From positions 186,001-250,000 of the forward strand of contig NZ_JAUKPO010000008.1 in assembly GCF_030503435.1 (NCBI RefSeq): DNA of 64,000 bases, read 5' to 3'. A program made the position numbers and the translations under genes. This document shows, piece after piece, positions 8,214-16,981 of the stretch. The notes below the pieces were generated by a model that was not told where the DNA came from, did not search any database, and worked only from the letters and a program-made list of their open reading frames with translations. Source of the DNA: Rhodocytophaga aerolata (lineage in GTDB: Bacteria > Bacteroidota > Bacteroidia > Cytophagales > 172606-1). Within the stretch, counting starts at the first letter, position 1; the number at the start of each line of letters is the position of its first letter.

Positions 8214-9197
8214 TTATCGCCCGTTCTTTTCAATAACTACGGCTTTGCCATTATTGAAGGTATATGCCGGAGCTTTATTATCGTGTTTGCCCATCTCTTT
8301 CTCTGACCGGCCATACCGTATTTTTTCCGAATGACTGTTGGGTTTAATATCTTCTCCTTTCCTACGCACATATACATAAATGAACTCAGCGCCCATAAAC
8401 AGAATTAAGGAAGAATAGTTAACCCATAAGATTATGGTAACAATAGAAGCTGCTGCTCCATAGGTATTGGTCAGGTCACTATTCCCTATCTGCCAGCTAA
8501 TAGCGTATCTACCAATAGAAAACAGAATAGTGGTAATAATTGCCCCCAGCCATACGTTTTTCCATCTGATTTTAACATCGGGCAGAAACTTAAAGATCAT
8601 AGCAAATAGCAGGGTAATAACTGTAAAGGATATAAGAAATGCTAACGCCTGAATCAGATAAATAGAATACGAATCCAATACTTTCTCAATATAGGCGCTT
8701 AAGGCAATCAGTAAACTATTAATAACCATGGAAACCAATAGCAAAAATCCAATACCTATGACCATTGCAAAGGACAACACCCGGTTGATCACCACAGCCA
8801 TAATCCCGCTCTGAGGTTTCAGACTAACTTTCCATATCTTATTCAGTGAATCTTGCAAGGCCGTAAATGCCAGCGTTGCCGATAAGAAAAGCGTACCTAT
8901 CCCTATAATTGTTGGCAACAACCCTTTTCCATCAACATAGGCACTTTGTATCATTGTACTTACAGCCGATGCGCCATCTGCACCAATAAGTCCAGAGAGT
9001 TGCCGTTGAATTTCTCCATTAATGGCATCTTCTCCAAAAAAATACCCTGCCACTGAAATTACAATGATCAGCATAGGGGCTATAGAAAAGAGGGTGTAAT
9101 ACGATAAGGCTGCTGCTAATTGAAAACAATTATCTGCTGACCATTCAGCAAACAAATCTTTCAAAAAAGACCAGATATTTACTAATTTTTTCTTCAT
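8214..9197 (-). CDS. YihY/BrkB family inner-membrane protein
   Basis: 327 residues. The family signature is clear: 'FQLAAALSYYTLFSIAPMLIIVI' near residue 25-50, then five further membrane helices ending at 'ASIVTIILWVNYSSLILFMGAEFIYVY' (about 255-285), split in the source by short loops, and a hydrophilic cytoplasmic tail of about 40 residues. The family was once called ribonuclease BN by mistake; its true role is not known, though transport has been proposed. It stands alone: divergent from the acidic protein gene and about 200 bp from prs. An unusual hairpin without U-tract follows its stop. Confidence 0.9.
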   Translation of the reverse strand: MKKKLVNIWSFLKDLFAEWSADNCFQLAAALSYYTLFSIAPMLIIVISVAGYFFGEDAINGEIQRQLSGLIGADGASAVSTMIQSAYVDGKGLLPTIIGIGTLFLSATLAFTALQDSLNKIWKVSLKPQSGIMAVVINRVLSFAMVIGIGFLLLVSMVINSLLIALSAYIEKVLDSYSIYLIQALAFLISFTVITLLFAMIFKFLPDVKIRWKNVWLGAIITTILFSIGRYAISWQIGNSDLTNTYGAAASIVTIILWVNYSSLILFMGAEFIYVYVRRKGEDIKPNSHSEKIRYGRSEKEMGKHDNKAPAYTFNNGKAVVIEKNGR

Positions 9198-9502
9198 AAC
9201 CGATAAACTCTTGGTAACATCTTAGACTAAGAATTATTTACGCATACGAATCATATTGCACTATAGTTTGGTTTTTTAGCTACTATGTCTAATTATCACA
9301 TTAGTTTTCAACTGCTTATTGGCCTAAAAGCAGCCTATCACCTGACTTTTGTTTCTATTACTCTTCGTATGTGCTTGCGTGTATAGTTTTCCTGTATTGG
9401 AAAGCATACTTTATTTTCCGATTTTTGCCGCCAAACAAAAATCAAAACGGATCTTATCCGTTAACGTAAGTAGTAGAGTTCTTTACTAAAACCGCAATTA
9501 CC
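9198..9502. other. divergent intergenic region, nothing recognised
   Basis: 305 bp between the yihY start and the small acidic gene. It must hold both promoters. I find no full TTG-N17-23-TAnnTTTG match and no hairpin or RNA gene. Confidence 0.5.
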
Positions 9503-9754
9503 ATGAAGACGTTATATCTCAAAAATGAATATGAAGATGGAATTGTTTATTTTAAAATAGACAAGATTGAAGATCCTGAGGATGAATATATTTATGATGG
9601 CACTGAGATCATGATTGAAGAAGACATGATCAGCAAGGATGAGTATGAATTAACGGAAGACGATCTGCAGGAGATGTATGACGATGGCTTTGAAGTGATT
9701 CCGGCCAAAGAATATGAAGAAGCCGATAAACGACATAGCAGCCTGGATATTTAA
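9503..9754 (+). CDS. small acidic cytoplasmic protein
   Basis: 83 residues, about one third Asp and Glu, no signal peptide and no membrane segment. It opens with strand-like 'MKTLYLKNEYEDGIVYFKIDKI' features, then a long acidic stretch rich in DE and Tyr ('EDEYIYDGTEIMIEEDMI', 'DDLQEMYDDGFEVIP'). The regular codon use and clear start make it a real gene. I do not recognise a family. Its acidity might suit binding of a basic partner or a nucleic-acid mimic, but this is speculation. It is monocistronic. Confidence 0.65.
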   Translation: MKTLYLKNEYEDGIVYFKIDKIEDPEDEYIYDGTEIMIEEDMISKDEYELTEDDLQEMYDDGFEVIPAKEYEEADKRHSSLDI

Positions 9755-9863
9755 TTAAGTTGGAAATGTGCTAAGTAGAAAGGGTTGAGAATAAACAGAC
9801 GGATGGTCTTGTAAATTTGCTTTGTTTTCAATTCCACATTGACACATTTCCAGATTTTACTAC

Positions 9864-11156
9864 TTATCTGCTATTCATTAACTGTTCTATTTCTTCTGCT
9901 TCAATGGGAATATTTTTCATCAGGTCAATATTACCATTTTTAGTAATCAGAATATTGTTTTCCAGCCGTATGCCCAAGCCTTCTTCAGGTATATAAATGC
10001 CTGGTTCACAGGTAAAGACCATACCTGGCTCAAAACGGCGGTACTTGTTTCCTACATCGTGTACATCCAGCCCAAGAAAATGTGAGGTGCCATGCATAAA
10101 ATATTTTTTGTACAAGGGTCTTTCCGGATCTTGTTTACGTACCTCAGCTGCATCTAGCAAACCCAATCCAATCAGCTCACTTTCCATTATTTTACCTACT
10201 TCTTTGTGGTACTCGTCCCATATATTGCCGGTTACTAACATAGAGGTAGCTTCTCTCATGACGCGCAGTACAGCATCATACACTTGCTTCTGGCGGCCTG
10301 TAAACCACCCATTCACTGGAATGCTGCGAGTCATATCGGCCGCATAGTTGGCATACTCGGCTCCTACGTCGAGTAGGATTACCTCTCCATCTTTACAAAC
10401 CTTGTTATTATCTATATAGTGCAGCACACAGGCATTGGCCCCAGAAGCAATAATAGGCGCATAGGCAGGGCCTCTGGAGCGGTTGCGCAAAAACTCATGG
10501 TATAGCTCGGCCTCAATTTCAAATTCTGTTACGCCCGGCTTTACAAAGGTAAGTAACCGCCTGAATGCTTTTTCGGTGATATTACACGCCTGCTGAATCA
10601 ATTCTATTTCCTTTTCCGACTTTATAGCCCTCAACTGGTGCATCAGTGGCGACAGACGCTTATAGGTATGCAGAGGATATTTGTCTTTACACCATTTAAC
10701 AAACCTGGCTTCACGGGTTTCTACTTCCACTACGGCCCGGGTGTGTTCGTTGGAATTCAGATAGACAAATTCACATTCGGTCAGTAGGCCATGCAACACT
10801 TGTTCAAATTGGTGGGTCCAGTAAATAGTAGGTATACCGGACGTTTCTCTGGCTTCGTCTTTGGTGTATTTATGCCCTTCCCAAATGGCAATGTGTTCAT
10901 TGGTTTCGCGAAGAAAAAGTATTTCCCGGTGCTTGGGTTCATGGGTATCGGGAAAAATTAACAAAATGCTCTCTTCTTGATCAATCCCAGACAAGTAAAA
11001 TAAGTCGCTACTTTGGCGGAAACCCATTGTACCGTCTGCATTAGTCGGCATAATATCATTAGAATGTAGAATAGCCATAGCATTCGGCGGAAGGAGTTTT
11101 GCCAGGTTTTGCCGGTTCCCTGTAAATAATTCTTTTCCAATAGGCAAGTATTTCAT
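9864..11156 (-). CDS. pepP: Xaa-Pro aminopeptidase (aminopeptidase P, M24B)
   Basis: 430 residues. The enzyme removes an N-terminal residue that precedes proline. The N-terminal AMP_N domain (about 1-150) carries 'DGTMGFRQSSDLFYLSGI'. The C-terminal pita-bread domain (about 175-425) shows all five metal ligands in order: Asp in 'LLDVGAEYANY', Asp in 'ADMTRSIPV', His in 'MHGTSHFLGLDVHD', Glu in 'TCEPGIYIPEEGLG' and Glu in 'GIRLENNILIT'. Length is normal for the family. No signal peptide is present, so it is cytoplasmic. It is divergent from the subtilase gene and stands alone. Confidence 0.95.
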   Translation of the reverse strand: MKYLPIGKELFTGNRQNLAKLLPPNAMAILHSNDIMPTNADGTMGFRQSSDLFYLSGIDQEESILLIFPDTHEPKHREILFLRETNEHIAIWEGHKYTKDEARETSGIPTIYWTHQFEQVLHGLLTECEFVYLNSNEHTRAVVEVETREARFVKWCKDKYPLHTYKRLSPLMHQLRAIKSEKEIELIQQACNITEKAFRRLLTFVKPGVTEFEIEAELYHEFLRNRSRGPAYAPIIASGANACVLHYIDNNKVCKDGEVILLDVGAEYANYAADMTRSIPVNGWFTGRQKQVYDAVLRVMREATSMLVTGNIWDEYHKEVGKIMESELIGLGLLDAAEVRKQDPERPLYKKYFMHGTSHFLGLDVHDVGNKYRRFEPGMVFTCEPGIYIPEEGLGIRLENNILITKNGNIDLMKNIPIEAEEIEQLMNSR

Positions 11157-11318
11157 ATTGCGTATCTTTACTTTAGTGGATAATGGTGGAATAGGTGGCT
11201 GTAAACTTTTTATTTTGGTGATTTCAGCAACCTGTGTCTGTCGTACGTTAAAACCTAAAAATACTATAAATTCAGATAAAATATGGCTTCCGGCACCTAC
11301 TTCATCAGCAGGAATTTT

Positions 11319-12857
11319 ATGAGAAAAATAGCCTACATCCTTTTTTTTTATTGTCTGTTAGGAAGTGTACAAGCGCAACAGAAGTACTGGGTAGTATTTA
11401 AAGACAAACCTGTTGAAAATAATACCTATGAGTTATCGGCAAAAAATCAAAGCAACCGGAAAAATCTAAAACTTCCCCTGGCACAAGTATCTGATCTGCC
11501 TGTACATGCAGGCTATATAGACAGTTTGCAGATAGCTGGAGTGGAAGTGCTATGCACGTCTAAATGGCTGAATGCTACTTCTGCTTTTTTGGATACACAG
11601 CTCCTGGAAAGAATAAAACAATTTTCTTTTATACAAGAAATAATTCCTATAGACCGGCATTTACAAATCAGTAGCTATCCCTCTGAAAACCTAACGCCGG
11701 AATATTATTCTACAGTAATGGGCCAGCTGAACGCTTCTGTATTTACTGAACAGGCCCTCACAGGAAAAGGCATTACGATTGGTGTAATAGATGTAGGCTT
11801 CTATGGGGTAACCGACAATAAGAGCTTGCAACACCTGCTTAGTGAAAACCGCATTGCCGATGTACAAGACTATGTAAACCCAGCCAATACAGAGCCTTTT
11901 ACCCGTTTGGAGACTAATTCAGATTTTCATGGAACAGAAGTTTTACAGATGATTGCCGGATTTGAGCCCACTAAAAAACTGCAGTATGGCATGGCTACTG
12001 GGGCAAAGTTCTGTCTGGCACGTACCGACCACGGCACCCGGGAAACCAGGCAAGAAGAAGATAACTGGATAATGGCTATGGAACGCATGGATAGTTTAGG
12101 TATCCGGCTTATTAATACATCGTTAGGCTATGCTGTTGGTTTTACTAATCCTAAAGAAAATTACAAACCACAAGATATGGATGGGAAAACCAGTATCATT
12201 AGTCGGGCTACCCGTATTGCTTCTGAAGAAAAAGGAATGCTTGTTATTGTATCGGCAGGTAACGAAGGCGATGACCCTAAATGGCGTATTGTATCTACTC
12301 CGGCAGATGCTGAAGGCGTGATTTCGGTAGGAGCCACTAAGGCAAAGTCCAGAGATAAAATAGGCTATAGCAGCATTGGTCCAGAATTTTTACCCTACCT
12401 GAAACCTAATGTAGCTTGTTTTTCCCCTTCCGGAACCTCATTTTCTGCCCCAGTCATAACTGGCTTTGCTGCCTGCTTAATGCAAGCTGACTCCACATTA
12501 ACCAACAAACAACTGAAACTACTTATTGAAAAATCAGCTCATTTATATCCGTATGGAAACAACTTTGTAGGGTATGGTGTGCCTGATGCTGGCAAGGCAC
12601 TTCAATTATTAAAAGACTCTACTCTTTCTTTAAACAATATCCGGGTAGTAAAGCAGAAAGGGAATGTATTTCGTGTAAAAGCAGAGGACAAATCGGCTGA
12701 AAGGGCTGTATTGTTTCGCAAAAAGAATGAGTCTTTTGTATTGGAGCAGAAACTGGTTGGGTTACTAAAAGGCGAACTGGAAGTAAAACGTTTGCCTCAG
12801 GAGAAGCAAACAACAGTAGATTTAGGAAACGAAGTAATAGAAGTAATCTGGGAGTGA
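11319..12857 (+). CDS. secreted subtilisin-like serine protease (S8)
   Basis: About 512 residues from ATG 11319, which gives a clean signal peptide (MRKIAYILFFYCLLGSVQAQ); an ATG at 11283 would put 12 polar residues in front of it. The S8 catalytic set is complete: Asp158 in 'IGVIDVGFYG', His204 in 'DFHGTEVLQMIAGF', oxyanion Asn315 in 'VSAGNEGDD' and Ser375 in 'SPSGTSFSAPVITG'. An N-terminal region of about 130 residues may be a propeptide. A C-terminal extension of about 75 residues follows the catalytic domain; I do not see a clear type IX sorting domain. Substrate unknown. The gene converges on a response regulator with 9 bp between stops. Confidence 0.92.
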   Translation: MRKIAYILFFYCLLGSVQAQQKYWVVFKDKPVENNTYELSAKNQSNRKNLKLPLAQVSDLPVHAGYIDSLQIAGVEVLCTSKWLNATSAFLDTQLLERIKQFSFIQEIIPIDRHLQISSYPSENLTPEYYSTVMGQLNASVFTEQALTGKGITIGVIDVGFYGVTDNKSLQHLLSENRIADVQDYVNPANTEPFTRLETNSDFHGTEVLQMIAGFEPTKKLQYGMATGAKFCLARTDHGTRETRQEEDNWIMAMERMDSLGIRLINTSLGYAVGFTNPKENYKPQDMDGKTSIISRATRIASEEKGMLVIVSAGNEGDDPKWRIVSTPADAEGVISVGATKAKSRDKIGYSSIGPEFLPYLKPNVACFSPSGTSFSAPVITGFAACLMQADSTLTNKQLKLLIEKSAHLYPYGNNFVGYGVPDAGKALQLLKDSTLSLNNIRVVKQKGNVFRVKAEDKSAERAVLFRKKNESFVLEQKLVGLLKGELEVKRLPQEKQTTVDLGNEVIEVIWE

Positions 12858-12866
12858 GGGTAGATC

Positions 12867-13262
12867 TTAATGCGTTAGCTGCATGATGGAGTCTGTGGTA
12901 AGCGGTTTGGGTAACACAGCCTCAATACTGCTATATCCATACACTTCCTTTATATCATGCCTGTTATCTGTACTGGAAAGGACAACCAATTTGCATTTCT
13001 TCTTAAAATCAGCAGGCATGGCATCGTAGGCATGTAAAAAGGAGAGGCCATCTATAGCCGGACGGTTAATATCCAGGAAAATAACATCCGGCACTTCACT
13101 TAAATGGTTGCGTGCATTGGTTAAGTAATCTAATGCACTCTGTTTGGTGTTTTTAATACAAATATCCTTAGCAAAACCTGTAACTTGCATCAGCTTACGG
13201 GCTATTAGCTGATCGGCTTCGTTATCGTCTATTAATAATACGCTTTTGTAGATATTTGTCAT
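12867..13262 (-). CDS. stand-alone response regulator receiver domain (1)
   Basis: 131 residues, a receiver domain and nothing else. The acidic pocket is 'VLLIDDNEAD' (Asp12, Asp13), the phospho-acceptor is Asp64 in 'VIFLDINRPAIDG', the switch Ser/Thr is in 'VVLSSTDN' and the conserved Lys is in 'VLPKPLT'. The usual Met after the phospho-site (DxNMP) is Arg here. Such single-domain regulators pass phosphate between proteins or bind an effector and do not bind DNA. A close relative lies just upstream in the same direction, 73 bp away, pointing to tandem duplication. No kinase is nearby. Confidence 0.9.
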   Translation of the reverse strand: MTNIYKSVLLIDDNEADQLIARKLMQVTGFAKDICIKNTKQSALDYLTNARNHLSEVPDVIFLDINRPAIDGLSFLHAYDAMPADFKKKCKLVVLSSTDNRHDIKEVYGYSSIEAVLPKPLTTDSIMQLTH

Positions 13263-13335
13263 ACGCAGGAAAAAATGATGGCATGTAAAATAGGAGGATT
13301 CAACATGCCATGGATTATTAAATATACGTGTAAAA

Positions 13336-13770
13336 CTATTTGCTTACTAACTGAGGCAATCTTTTTATTTCTGTTAAAGCGCTTTCTGTTAATGGTTTTG
13401 TGACAAATTTCACTACGTAATTGTTATCTACTATTTTTTCAATATCCCGTTTATTATCAGAACTTGATAAAATTACGATCTTACACTTATTCTTTAATTC
13501 TTCTGGAAACATCTCAAACTCAAATAAGAAGACAAAGCCATCTACTATGGGCATATTTATGTCTAAGAAGATTATATCAGGCAGGTTGTGGGCATTAAAT
13601 TTTTCTCTTTCTAAATATTCCAGGGCACTTTTTCCTGAGTTCTTTACTTCTACACGCTTGGCAAACTTGGTGATTTCTATAATTCTTTTGCTAATAAAAT
13701 TATCGGTATCGTTGTCATCCACAAGCATGACTAAATCTACGTTATTTTCCATTTCCTGATTGGTTAACAT
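13336..13770 (-). CDS. stand-alone response regulator receiver domain (2)
   Basis: 144 residues, receiver domain only. Acidic residues are in 'VMLVDDNDTD', the phospho-acceptor is Asp70 in 'IIFLDINMPIVDG', the switch residue is in 'VILSSSDN', and the Lys is in 'FVTKPLT'. It resembles the neighbour at 12867-13262 along its whole length ('SALDYL'/'SALEYL', 'DIIFLDIN', 'LSS.DN.RDI'), so the two are probably paralogues. A CAAAGTTA at 13776-13783 reads TAACTTTG on the minus strand, a possible -7 box, but no matching -33 was found. The partner histidine kinase is elsewhere. Confidence 0.9.
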   Translation of the reverse strand: MLTNQEMENNVDLVMLVDDNDTDNFISKRIIEITKFAKRVEVKNSGKSALEYLEREKFNAHNLPDIIFLDINMPIVDGFVFLFEFEMFPEELKNKCKIVILSSSDNKRDIEKIVDNNYVVKFVTKPLTESALTEIKRLPQLVSK

Positions 13771-14216
13771 TTAATCAAAGTTATTGCTTTGGCATCACTC
13801 TGTTGTACCTAAATTAAATATTCCGCATGCAGGTAATATATGAAATTAAATTTTTGAAAATAGTTAATCGTGGCTCTTTTTGCCGCAAACCAGTTTTTTG
13901 TATACAGTATAAAAAGCTGCAGTATGGGTAACTAGTTGTGCACTTTAAACTAAGCTACTCTATCCCTGATATACCTATTTTCTGTTAAATAAACGGCCAG
14001 AATACGGCAGAAACAAAATACGTTTGTACACTATATATCCAGTCAATTTAACTTTATATTTTCATGAAGCGAACACTTTCCATAAAGTGTTTCTATAAAG
14101 TAACCAATGCTAAAAGGATGTAAGCAGATGTAAGTAAAGAAAGGTTTATTGTCTGTTTTTAATAAACAAACAAGATTTACAAATGTAGTAATGCAGAGCA
14201 AAGAATATAACGAAGC
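13771..14216. other. AT-rich intergenic region with one short hairpin
   Basis: 446 bp between response regulator 2 and rsmG, both transcribed leftward. It holds an 8-bp hairpin, AACACTTT (14072-14079) with AAAGTGTT (14084-14091), without a T-run. I see no gene, tRNA or repeat array. Confidence 0.5.
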
Positions 14217-14837
14217 CTAACCTGCCACATAAACTACTTTCTTCGTCTCAAAAAACTCTTCGTCAAAATAAGCTGATAGGGGATAAATCTTGTGTTTGAG
14301 CCTTGCTTCGTTTAGTTCTTCCGTTAGGTCGCCCCCCTTCAATGCCAGAATACCATTTTTCAAAGTATTATTATAAGGCTTATTAATTTTATACCGCACC
14401 CAGTTGTGTAATTCTTTCAAATGGGTTACTGCCCGGCTCACCACAAAATCATAGCTATCTTCTAGTTTTTCCACCCGGTTTTGCTCAGCTTTTACATTTT
14501 TAAGGTTTAAGGCTCTGGCTATTTCCTGCACTACTTTAATTTTCTTCCCGATAGAATCTACCAGATGGAAATGGCACGCAGGAAACAAAATAGCTAAGGG
14601 TATTCCCGGAAACCCGCCTCCAGTACCTACATCTAAAATACTGGTATCTGGCTTAAACGAAACCACTTTGGCTATTCCTAATGAATGCAATACATGCCGT
14701 TCGTAAAGTTGTTCGATGTCTTTGCGGGAGATGACATTGATTTTTTCGTTCCACTCTTCATACAGCGGCTGTAGTTGTTTGAATTGCTCCAATTGCTGCT
14801 GGGTAAGGTCAGGAAAATAGTGAAGTAGAAGATCCAA
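14217..14837 (-). CDS. rsmG: 16S rRNA (guanine527-N7)-methyltransferase
   Basis: 206 residues, the normal length. RsmG uses S-adenosylmethionine to methylate N7 of G527 in 16S rRNA; loss gives low-level streptomycin resistance in many bacteria. The SAM-binding motif is 'ILDVGTGGGFPGIPLAILFP' and a later 'FVVSRAVTHLKELHNW' stretch is also family-typical. N-terminal 'YEEWNEKINVISRKD' and 'ERHVLHSLGI' are strongly conserved. It is preceded on the same strand by the sigma factor gene but separated from it by a strong hairpin terminator, so it probably has its own promoter. Confidence 0.96.
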   Translation of the reverse strand: MDLLLHYFPDLTQQQLEQFKQLQPLYEEWNEKINVISRKDIEQLYERHVLHSLGIAKVVSFKPDTSILDVGTGGGFPGIPLAILFPACHFHLVDSIGKKIKVVQEIARALNLKNVKAEQNRVEKLEDSYDFVVSRAVTHLKELHNWVRYKINKPYNNTLKNGILALKGGDLTEELNEARLKHKIYPLSAYFDEEFFETKKVVYVAG

Positions 14838-14892
14838 AGCAGTAGAGGATTAACCGACCGGCGTTAATGTAAACTATGTTAGTTGGGTGTAA

Positions 14893-14928
14893 ATAACTAG
14901 AGACGTGAAATATCACGTCTCTAGTTAT
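14893..14928 (-). terminator. intrinsic terminator after the sigma factor gene
   Basis: A perfect 16-bp inverted repeat (ATAACTAGAGACGTGA at 14893-14908 and its complement at 14913-14928) with a 4-nt loop starts 6 bp after the sigma factor stop and is followed on the minus strand by ATTT. It separates the GT2-sigma pair from rsmG. Confidence 0.8.
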
Positions 14929-14934
14929 AGTTTG

Positions 14935-15543
14935 TTATATGAAATCCTTTTTATCTTTTACCAGGTCATACAGCAGTTCGCGGGCTCTGTGAAGTTGTGC
15001 CTTTACGGTACCCAGAGGAGCTTGTAATTCTTCCGCTATTTCTTCATAAGACAATTCTCTGAAATACCGCAGGTTCACCAATGTCTGATATTTGGGAGGC
15101 AGCTTGGTTATAATTAGCTGCATAATTTCTACCTTCTGGCTTTTAATAGCTTCTTCCTGTGGATTCAGATTTATATCTTTAATGTCCATGCCCACATCGT
15201 CGCCATTATCGTCGCGGAAAGAAGAACTGATACTGGTAGTTTCGAGCTTTTTTTTCCGGATAAAATCAATACAATTGTTGGTAGCAATTCTGAAAAGCCA
15301 GGTACTGAAGGTATAGTCTTTCTTGAATTTGTGCAGGCTTTTAAAAGCTTTAGCAAAGGCCTCTATGGTTAAATCTTCCGCATCATCTACATTCCTGACC
15401 ATTTTCAGGATGGTGTGATATAACGGTTTTTTGTATCGCTTCATTAATTCAGCATAAGCCTTCTGATCTCCCTCTTCTTTGGCAAGGTCAATCAATTTAA
15501 AATCTTGAAGAGCTTTATCTGAAAATTGTTTGTCTAATTCCAT
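14935..15543 (-). CDS. ECF-type RNA polymerase sigma factor
   Basis: 202 residues. Region 2 lies at about 28-95 ('AYAELMKRYKKPLYHTILKMVRN', 'DAEDLTIEAFAKAFKSL', 'FSTWLFRIATNNCIDFIRKKK') and region 4 at about 140-195 ('LPPKYQTLVNLRYFRELSYEEIAEEL', 'PLGTVKAQLHRARELL'). These bind the -10 and -35 promoter parts. The stretch between them is long and acidic (GDDVGMDIKDINLN). No anti-sigma gene is adjacent. Its start overlaps the end of the glycosyltransferase gene by 10 bp, so translation is probably coupled; why a glycosyltransferase precedes a sigma factor is not obvious. Confidence 0.93.
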   Translation of the reverse strand: MELDKQFSDKALQDFKLIDLAKEEGDQKAYAELMKRYKKPLYHTILKMVRNVDDAEDLTIEAFAKAFKSLHKFKKDYTFSTWLFRIATNNCIDFIRKKKLETTSISSSFRDDNGDDVGMDIKDINLNPQEEAIKSQKVEIMQLIITKLPPKYQTLVNLRYFRELSYEEIAEELQAPLGTVKAQLHRARELLYDLVKDKKDFI

Positions 15544-16667
15544 CTTACCTGTTTTGAAATAGAAACGGATGAACCTATAATGATGTAATAAATAGTATAT
15601 AAAAGATCAAAAATAGGAATAAAAAACCACTTTATCGTAGTATCTATCTTTTTTGCTATATTCTGTAACATCCATAGTTGGGTAGAAGTTCTGATTAAAA
15701 ATCCGGCCAGTACCCATGGGATATACTCGTTAGAGAAAAGCAATATAAAGAATGTAAACCAGAACATCATTTGTGATAATGACATCAGGCCCAGCATCAC
15801 TTTATTACGGAAAGTATAATGTTTTCCTACCGACAAATGCCTTCTTTTCTGCCTGTACCAGGAGAGAAAGGTTGTTTTTGGAACTGAAACCACATGTGCT
15901 TGCTTTTCAATACAGATGGCCACATTTTTTGGGGTGGCTACTTCGCTTACGAACAAGTCGTCGTCGCCACCCAATACATTCAAATGTGAATGAAAGCCTT
16001 TATTGGATATAAATAAAGATTTCGTGTAAGCCAGATTTCTGCCTACTCCCATATAAGGCAAGCCTGCCAATGTAAAAGAAAAATACTGTGCTGCCGTATA
16101 AAAGGTTTCATATCTGATCATAAAATTTAATAAGCCTTTATGATACACATAAGGCGAATACCCTAGAATAACTTGTTTCTCGGCAGAAAACTTTTGCTGC
16201 ATCTGGCTGATCCAGTCGATGGACTGGGGCATACAATCGGCATCGGTTAGCAGAATAATATCGTATTGAGCAGCTTTTATTCCTAAGCTGAGGGCATATT
16301 TCTTCGGCGTAATATGATCAGGTGTCTCATTAATACGAACCAGCCGCATCTGCGCATGTTTGAATGATTCAAACAATAGAAAATCGTAGCATTCATCGTT
16401 AGACCTATCATCTACAATAATTAGTTCGAAAACCGGGTAATTCTGCTCTAACAACCTGGGGATAAGCTTTTTCAAATTTTCCAGCTCGTTCCAGCCACAG
16501 ACAATTACCGATACGCCAGGTTTCTTTAAAGAATCAGATGGGGCAGCAGGTGCCTGCTTATAGAATGCAAGCCGGGAAAAAATACTTGCCCAGTATAAAA
16601 GTTGAACGGCTACACTTGCTATAAAGCTGTAGAGGATGATATGAATAAAAACGGTATAAATGTTCAC
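15534..16667 (-). CDS. membrane-bound glycosyltransferase family 2
   Basis: 377 residues. An N-terminal membrane helix (about 8-27) leads to a GT-A domain: 'VSVIVCGWNELENLKKLIPRLLEQ', 'FELIIVDDRSNDE' and the metal-binding 'LLTDADCMP' (DxD). Downstream are the 'GGDDDLFVSEVA' acceptor-side motif and a 'WYRQKRRHLSVGKHY' element (related to QxxRW of processive enzymes). Two or three C-terminal helices follow. It most resembles the enzymes that build polysaccharides or glycolipids at the inner membrane. Sugar and acceptor are unknown. Upstream 311 bp separate it from tgt. Confidence 0.88.
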   Translation of the reverse strand: MNIYTVFIHIILYSFIASVAVQLLYWASIFSRLAFYKQAPAAPSDSLKKPGVSVIVCGWNELENLKKLIPRLLEQNYPVFELIIVDDRSNDECYDFLLFESFKHAQMRLVRINETPDHITPKKYALSLGIKAAQYDIILLTDADCMPQSIDWISQMQQKFSAEKQVILGYSPYVYHKGLLNFMIRYETFYTAAQYFSFTLAGLPYMGVGRNLAYTKSLFISNKGFHSHLNVLGGDDDLFVSEVATPKNVAICIEKQAHVVSVPKTTFLSWYRQKRRHLSVGKHYTFRNKVMLGLMSLSQMMFWFTFFILLFSNEYIPWVLAGFLIRTSTQLWMLQNIAKKIDTTIKWFFIPIFDLLYTIYYIIIGSSVSISKQVRWN

Positions 16668-16933
16668 AAATTAAGGAAGTTAAACTATTCTATACTTCAA
16701 TATGGGTGCGTAAATATAAATTCAAAATTAGGAACAAGAATATGAAGAATAAGGCATAATTTTGTGCCTTTATACGGATGTAAGCTTGTACTCTATATGG
16801 TAGGCATAGATAAAAAAAGCAGGTTCATCCTGATAGGAATATATCTATTTACTCCGATTTTATACACCTTTATTTATAGTTAAAACTGTTCTTTAACAAA
16901 ATAATTTCATAGGTTACCTAACAAATTCAACTT
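16668..16933. other. divergent intergenic region, promoters expected
   Basis: About 266 bp between the GT2 start and the tgt leader ORF. A TAATTTTG at 16757-16764 fits the plus-strand -7 box, but there is no TTG at the right distance. No hairpin resembling a riboswitch was seen. Confidence 0.4.
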
Positions 16934-16981
16934 ATGGAAATATTAGCTCTCAAAGATACAGTCTGGGAAGAATACGAATGA
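16934..16981 (+). CDS. 15-codon leader ORF overlapping the tgt start
   Basis: ATG 16934 opens a short frame (MEILALKDTVWEEYE) that ends at TGA 16979-16981. The stop overlaps the tgt ATG as ATGA, the same join that links tgt to the next gene. It might couple translation to tgt or be chance. There is no evidence of an attenuator hairpin or of an amino-acid run. Confidence 0.35.
   Translation: MEILALKDTVWEEYE

Noticed and set aside
16860-16978. preQ1 riboswitch before tgt
   Set aside because: The sequence lacks the C-rich loop and A-rich tail of preQ1-I and I could not fold a pseudoknot.
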